64,000 nt of DNA from Flectonema sp. DT1601 (Eukaryota > Euglenozoa > Diplonemea > Diplonemida > Diplonemidae), in assembly GCA_964019425.1 (NCBI GenBank), contig OZ025800.1:186001-250000 (forward strand), given 5' to 3'. The translations under genes and the position numbers were made by a program. Below, one piece after another: positions 62,519-64,000 of the stretch. The notes under the pieces are model-generated. The model ran no database searches and had not been told where the DNA came from. It saw only the letters and a list, made by a program, of their open reading frames with translations. How positions within the stretch are numbered: the stretch's first letter is position 1; each line of letters starts with the position of its first letter.

Positions 62519-64000
62519 CTAAATGTTGATAGAAGATTCAGCTCTCGGACCGAGTCCACCAGCGAACTGATCTATTGATTGCGTGATGTTATTTCCTTGA
62601 TAAGTTGCTTCATTGATGTCTCTTGGAGTCGAGTTATTCCCTTTCGTTACTTTCCTATTACGCGATTGCCTTGCAAGAATTACTGGTGTTTTCAATAACA
62701 TAGCCATGGCTCTGGCAATTTGAAGTGCCTTGGCAGGTTGGTGAAGTGGAGGGTATTTTCCATTTCTCCCAAATGAAATATCTAACAAACCGCTGTGTTG
62801 AAAACTCTCAATCGAATCAATTTTTGGATCAACCAGCTTTACGGATCTCATTGTGTGAGGAAACCAATTACACCGCTCTAGTTCTTCTTCATGCTTTTCA
62901 CCCACATTACGAGGTTTTTTACCTTTGTTCGTAGCCTTGAATATTGAACCTATTGTGTTCCTCATCTTTTCAGCTTCGGCTGCTGTCCTACAAACTAAAT
63001 TAAATCGGATTTCAGATCCCCATCGGCCGTCAACACCTTCAGATTTGGTTGCTACGGCGTTTATCAATACAGCTGGAAATCTGTTTTTTTTTTTTTTTTT
63101 TTTTTTTTTCCCCCAAAGTTTCTATCAAGTGACAATAAACAAAACTACATACTCAAATAAATCAGAAAGCTCGTTTTCATAAAGCGCGTCGTTGTCGGTG
63201 CGTTCCTCGTGTGTGATTTGCTTTCCTCGAAGCACATGCGGGAGCTCAAAAGTGACGTCATTATCTCTTATAGTAAACTGACCAGTAATCACAGAAGGAA
63301 CTTCAGGAAACAGTTGACAGAAGTCATCAACGTACCTGCTGAGTTTGTACTTTCCTTCAGTAGCACCGATACTTTCTCCAATGTTACTCGTTGTTAAGAA
63401 TTTCAAACAATAAAAAACCATAGCATGATGAAACAAATGAACCAATAAGAAGTACACAATCGATCCGATGGCTGAAAACAGTTCATTGTAGTCACTCTTC
63501 AGTTCACTTTTACTCATTAAGGCTGGTATAAATGCGAGCATAGCAGCAAACAAAGATGCGACTAAATGAGTATTTGCATAAATACGAACAATGAAAGCGA
63601 ATTCCGGCTTCTTTGCAATTCCCCGAGGAATGCTGCCGTCTTCTTGCCAATTGTCTTCATTGAACGGACGGTCGCTGACGACAGTTCCAAGAACTGCTGT
63701 CGAGTGAGTGGCGAGTAGCAGTGGGACAATTAACTCATCGGTGTCTACAAACGAAATATTCAAATGATGTGTTGATATGTAGAGTAGTCCGTACACGATA
63801 ATATACGCAATATCCATGGCCCTCGGGAACCTTACGATCTGAACAGAAATAGTCAAAATAAAACCAAAACTGAAAACAGTAGCAGCAGTAATAAGAGCAA
63901 CCAAAGGAGCATCACGTCTCTTACCAATTGCTACTGTTACCAATCCTGCAAAGAGTGATACAGGAAGGTACCCAACGGTCGCCCAAAACTTTTGCACGAA
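62519..64000 (-). CDS. Polytopic membrane protein, unknown (5' end beyond window)
   Basis: The frame is open to the right edge, so the N-terminus is missing. Exon part 64000-63141 joins 63080-62519 across a 60-nt intron with donor GTTTAT and acceptor ACAG; the intron is almost entirely G5 followed by A24 just before ACAG on the coding strand. The junction would read EYVVLFPAVLINAVATKSEG; the donor is not strong, so the exact boundary is tentative. At least five or six membrane helices are visible (YLPVSLFAGLVTVAIGK, VALITAATVFSFGFILTIS, IAYIIVYGLLYIST, HLVASLFAAMLAFIPAL, SIVYFLLVHLFHHAMVFY), followed by a cytosolic domain of about 270 residues with no motif I know. A transporter or receptor role cannot be told apart. 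Confidence 0.65.

Noticed and set aside
1-64000. CRISPR arrays, bacterial operons, riboswitches or LTR/viral elements
   Set aside because: No spaced repeats, Shine-Dalgarno/operon layout, LTRs or capsid/envelope genes seen; the window is eukaryotic.

Overview
The window is nuclear DNA of a flagellated protist: AT-rich, standard genetic code, GT-AG introns, Pol III tRNA boxes and long A/T tracts. Fifteen leftward genes have a pyrimidine-rich YAG 3' splice site only 9-25 nt before the start ATG, and almost all host genes point the same way. That is the pattern expected from spliced-leader trans-splicing of polycistronic transcripts. Together with a trypanosome-style receptor cyclase, an Ingi-like LINE and several kinetoplastid-flavoured families, it suggests a euglenozoan that has kept cis introns (for example a diplonemid-like lineage). 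This assignment is inference.

Layout. 1-14650: receptor cyclase (cut by the left edge), methyltransferase-like protein, CIPK-type kinase with a NAF motif, a basic hypothetical protein, an adaptin large subunit (AP-4 epsilon-like) and an ankyrin/Dpy-30 protein, all on the minus strand. 15068-35160: a 20 kb mobile-element cluster around a tRNA-Leu(UAG) gene. It holds a 5'-truncated GC-rich LINE (LINE C), an Ingi-like LINE bounded by a 16-18 bp target duplication (LINE A), a 10.5 kb LINE nested in it (LINE B) and a decayed piggyBac element. 35157-41138: a giant cysteine-rich receptor-like protein with three near-identical 993 bp repeats. 41389-43960: an unexplained 902 bp tandem array flanked by 13 bp direct repeats. 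44092-49164: a small membrane protein, an LRR/EF-hand protein, a BTB-BACK protein and a WW protein. 49550-52167: an MAPEG/MGST3-like cluster with two genes and two fragments. 52554-64000: a helical protein, a METTL21-like methyltransferase, a SAP-like basic protein, a two-span membrane protein (the only plus-strand host gene), a small hydrophilic protein and a membrane protein cut by the right edge.

The most notable system is LINE B. Its single open frame of about 3270 codons combines zinc fingers, an OTU-type cysteine protease, a reverse transcriptase with an LDDG active site, a restriction-like endonuclease, one divergent and one canonical USP-type deubiquitinase domain, two RNase H1-type hybrid-binding domains, two degenerate RNase H-like modules and a terminal zinc cluster. 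I know of OTU and ULP proteases in non-LTR elements, but not of USP domains or of this combination.
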